Assembly (NCBI GenBank): GCA_937910835.1
Contig: CALEMG010000063.1
Coordinates: 1-14,225, forward strand
Reading direction: 5' to 3'
DNA length: 14,225 nt
DNA from: an uncultured Alphaproteobacteria bacterium
Lineage (GTDB): Bacteria; Pseudomonadota; Alphaproteobacteria; Sneathiellales; Sneathiellaceae
Program-made: the position numbers and the translations under genes
Notes under the pieces: generated by a model
Seen by the model: only the letters and a program-made list of their open reading frames with translations
Database searches by the model: none
What the model was told of the DNA's origin: nothing
Shown: piece by piece, positions 13,979 to 14,225 of the stretch
How the letters are laid out: every line of letters begins with the position of its first letter
Numbering within the stretch: position 1 is the first letter of the stretch

Positions 13979-14225
13979 CTATTTTTGGGTGATCACAATC
14001 TCCAGATATTCAGAAGGCACAATGAGAGTGCCGTCGTTGGCGGTATTGAACGTTTCCAATAAATAGAGGATATCTTCGCTTAACGCCTGACGCTGGCCAT
14101 CGTCCAGAGCATCAAATGCCTTCAAAACGGGTCCGTAATAGGTTCTGAAAACTTCCAGCCAATGCTCTGCCGAGCGGTAACGGAAGGCATAGGCCCTGTT
14201 TGTGATATCAATTTTCTCGGCTTTC
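13979..14225 (-). CDS. 3' end of a putative class I SAM-dependent methyltransferase, truncated by window
   Basis: Minus-strand frame open from 14224 to TAG at 13981-13979, 81 residues visible, no start within the window. The tail FRYRSAEHWLEVFRTYYGP, then LKAFDALD and DGTLIVPSEYLEIVI, resembles the C-terminus of an alphaproteobacterial class I SAM-dependent methyltransferase group, where the HW/EVFRTYYGP segment follows the Rossmann domain. The SAM-binding motifs would lie outside the window, so the function is inferred only from the tail. It converges on the cold-shock gene with the terminator between. Confidence 0.65.
   Translation of the reverse strand, partial: KAEKIDITNRAYAFRYRSAEHWLEVFRTYYGPVLKAFDALDDGQRQALSEDILYLLETFNTANDGTLIVPSEYLEIVITQK

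Noticed and set aside
1..14225. CRISPR array, insertion sequence, prophage, toxin-antitoxin or defence system
   Set aside because: No regularly spaced repeats, transposase or integrase motifs, nuclease or toxin pairs were found in any part of the window.

Overview
The window looks like chromosomal DNA of an alphaproteobacterium of moderate GC. The protein families, the run UbiH-type hydroxylase / DUF971 / Trm112-like / Lon-N-domain protein / thioredoxin-TPR protein, and the CGPC-containing CnoX-like protein all point that way. The order cannot be fixed from the sequence alone. No phage, transposase, integrase or CRISPR array is visible.

Layout. 1-1096: 3' part of a FAD-dependent ubiquinone-type hydroxylase (+). 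1104-3270: a tightly packed minus-strand operon, transcribed thioredoxin-TPR (CnoX-like), Lon-N-domain protein, Trm112-like protein, DUF971 protein. 3423-3923: prolyl-tRNA editing-type protein (-). 4081-4155: tRNA-Gly(GCC) with its own promoter and terminator. 4152-5550: an approximately 1.34-kb islet holding one amidohydrolase gene (-), bounded by two diverged copies of the tRNA-terminator sequence. 5553-8616: a hotdog thioesterase (-) divergent from an enoyl-CoA hydratase and acyl-CoA ligase pair (+). A long palindrome covers the promoter of the pair. 8579-9514: an unusual tandem HxlR-type regulator (-), divergent from a quinone-oxidoreductase-like MDR enzyme (9623-10597, +). 10590-11042: DoxX-like membrane protein (-). 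11271-11504: YdcH/DUF465 protein (+). 11517-12320: formate/nitrite transporter family channel (-). 12453-12872: ArfB ribosome-rescue hydrolase (+). 12869-13312: protein of unknown function (-), with a doubtful small ORF upstream. 13684-13890: cold-shock protein (+) with a strong terminator. 13979-14225: 3' end of a putative SAM-dependent methyltransferase (-).

How the genes may work together. The middle (5.5-10.6 kb) resembles an acyl-CoA catabolic module: ligase activates an acid, hydratase acts on the enoyl-CoA, thioesterase releases or proofreads, MDR reductase handles an enone or quinone. The tandem HxlR protein is the only regulator in sight. The 8-mer AGACTTTT occurs once inside the hydratase promoter and twice, 22 bp apart, between the regulator and the MDR gene, which suggests one regulon.

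Most notable observations: (i) the acyl-CoA ligase is cut by an in-frame TAG just before its A10 lysine motif, and the expected C-terminus continues in frame after the stop; (ii) the HxlR regulator is an internal duplication in which each half carries an identically spaced HxxC-x9-CxxC putative zinc ribbon; (iii) the shared AGACTTTT box and the 41-bp operator-like palindrome; (iv) the duplicated tRNA-Gly terminator flanking the amidohydrolase gene. I see no clearly new multi-gene system; the regulator and its repeats are the best candidate for something undescribed.
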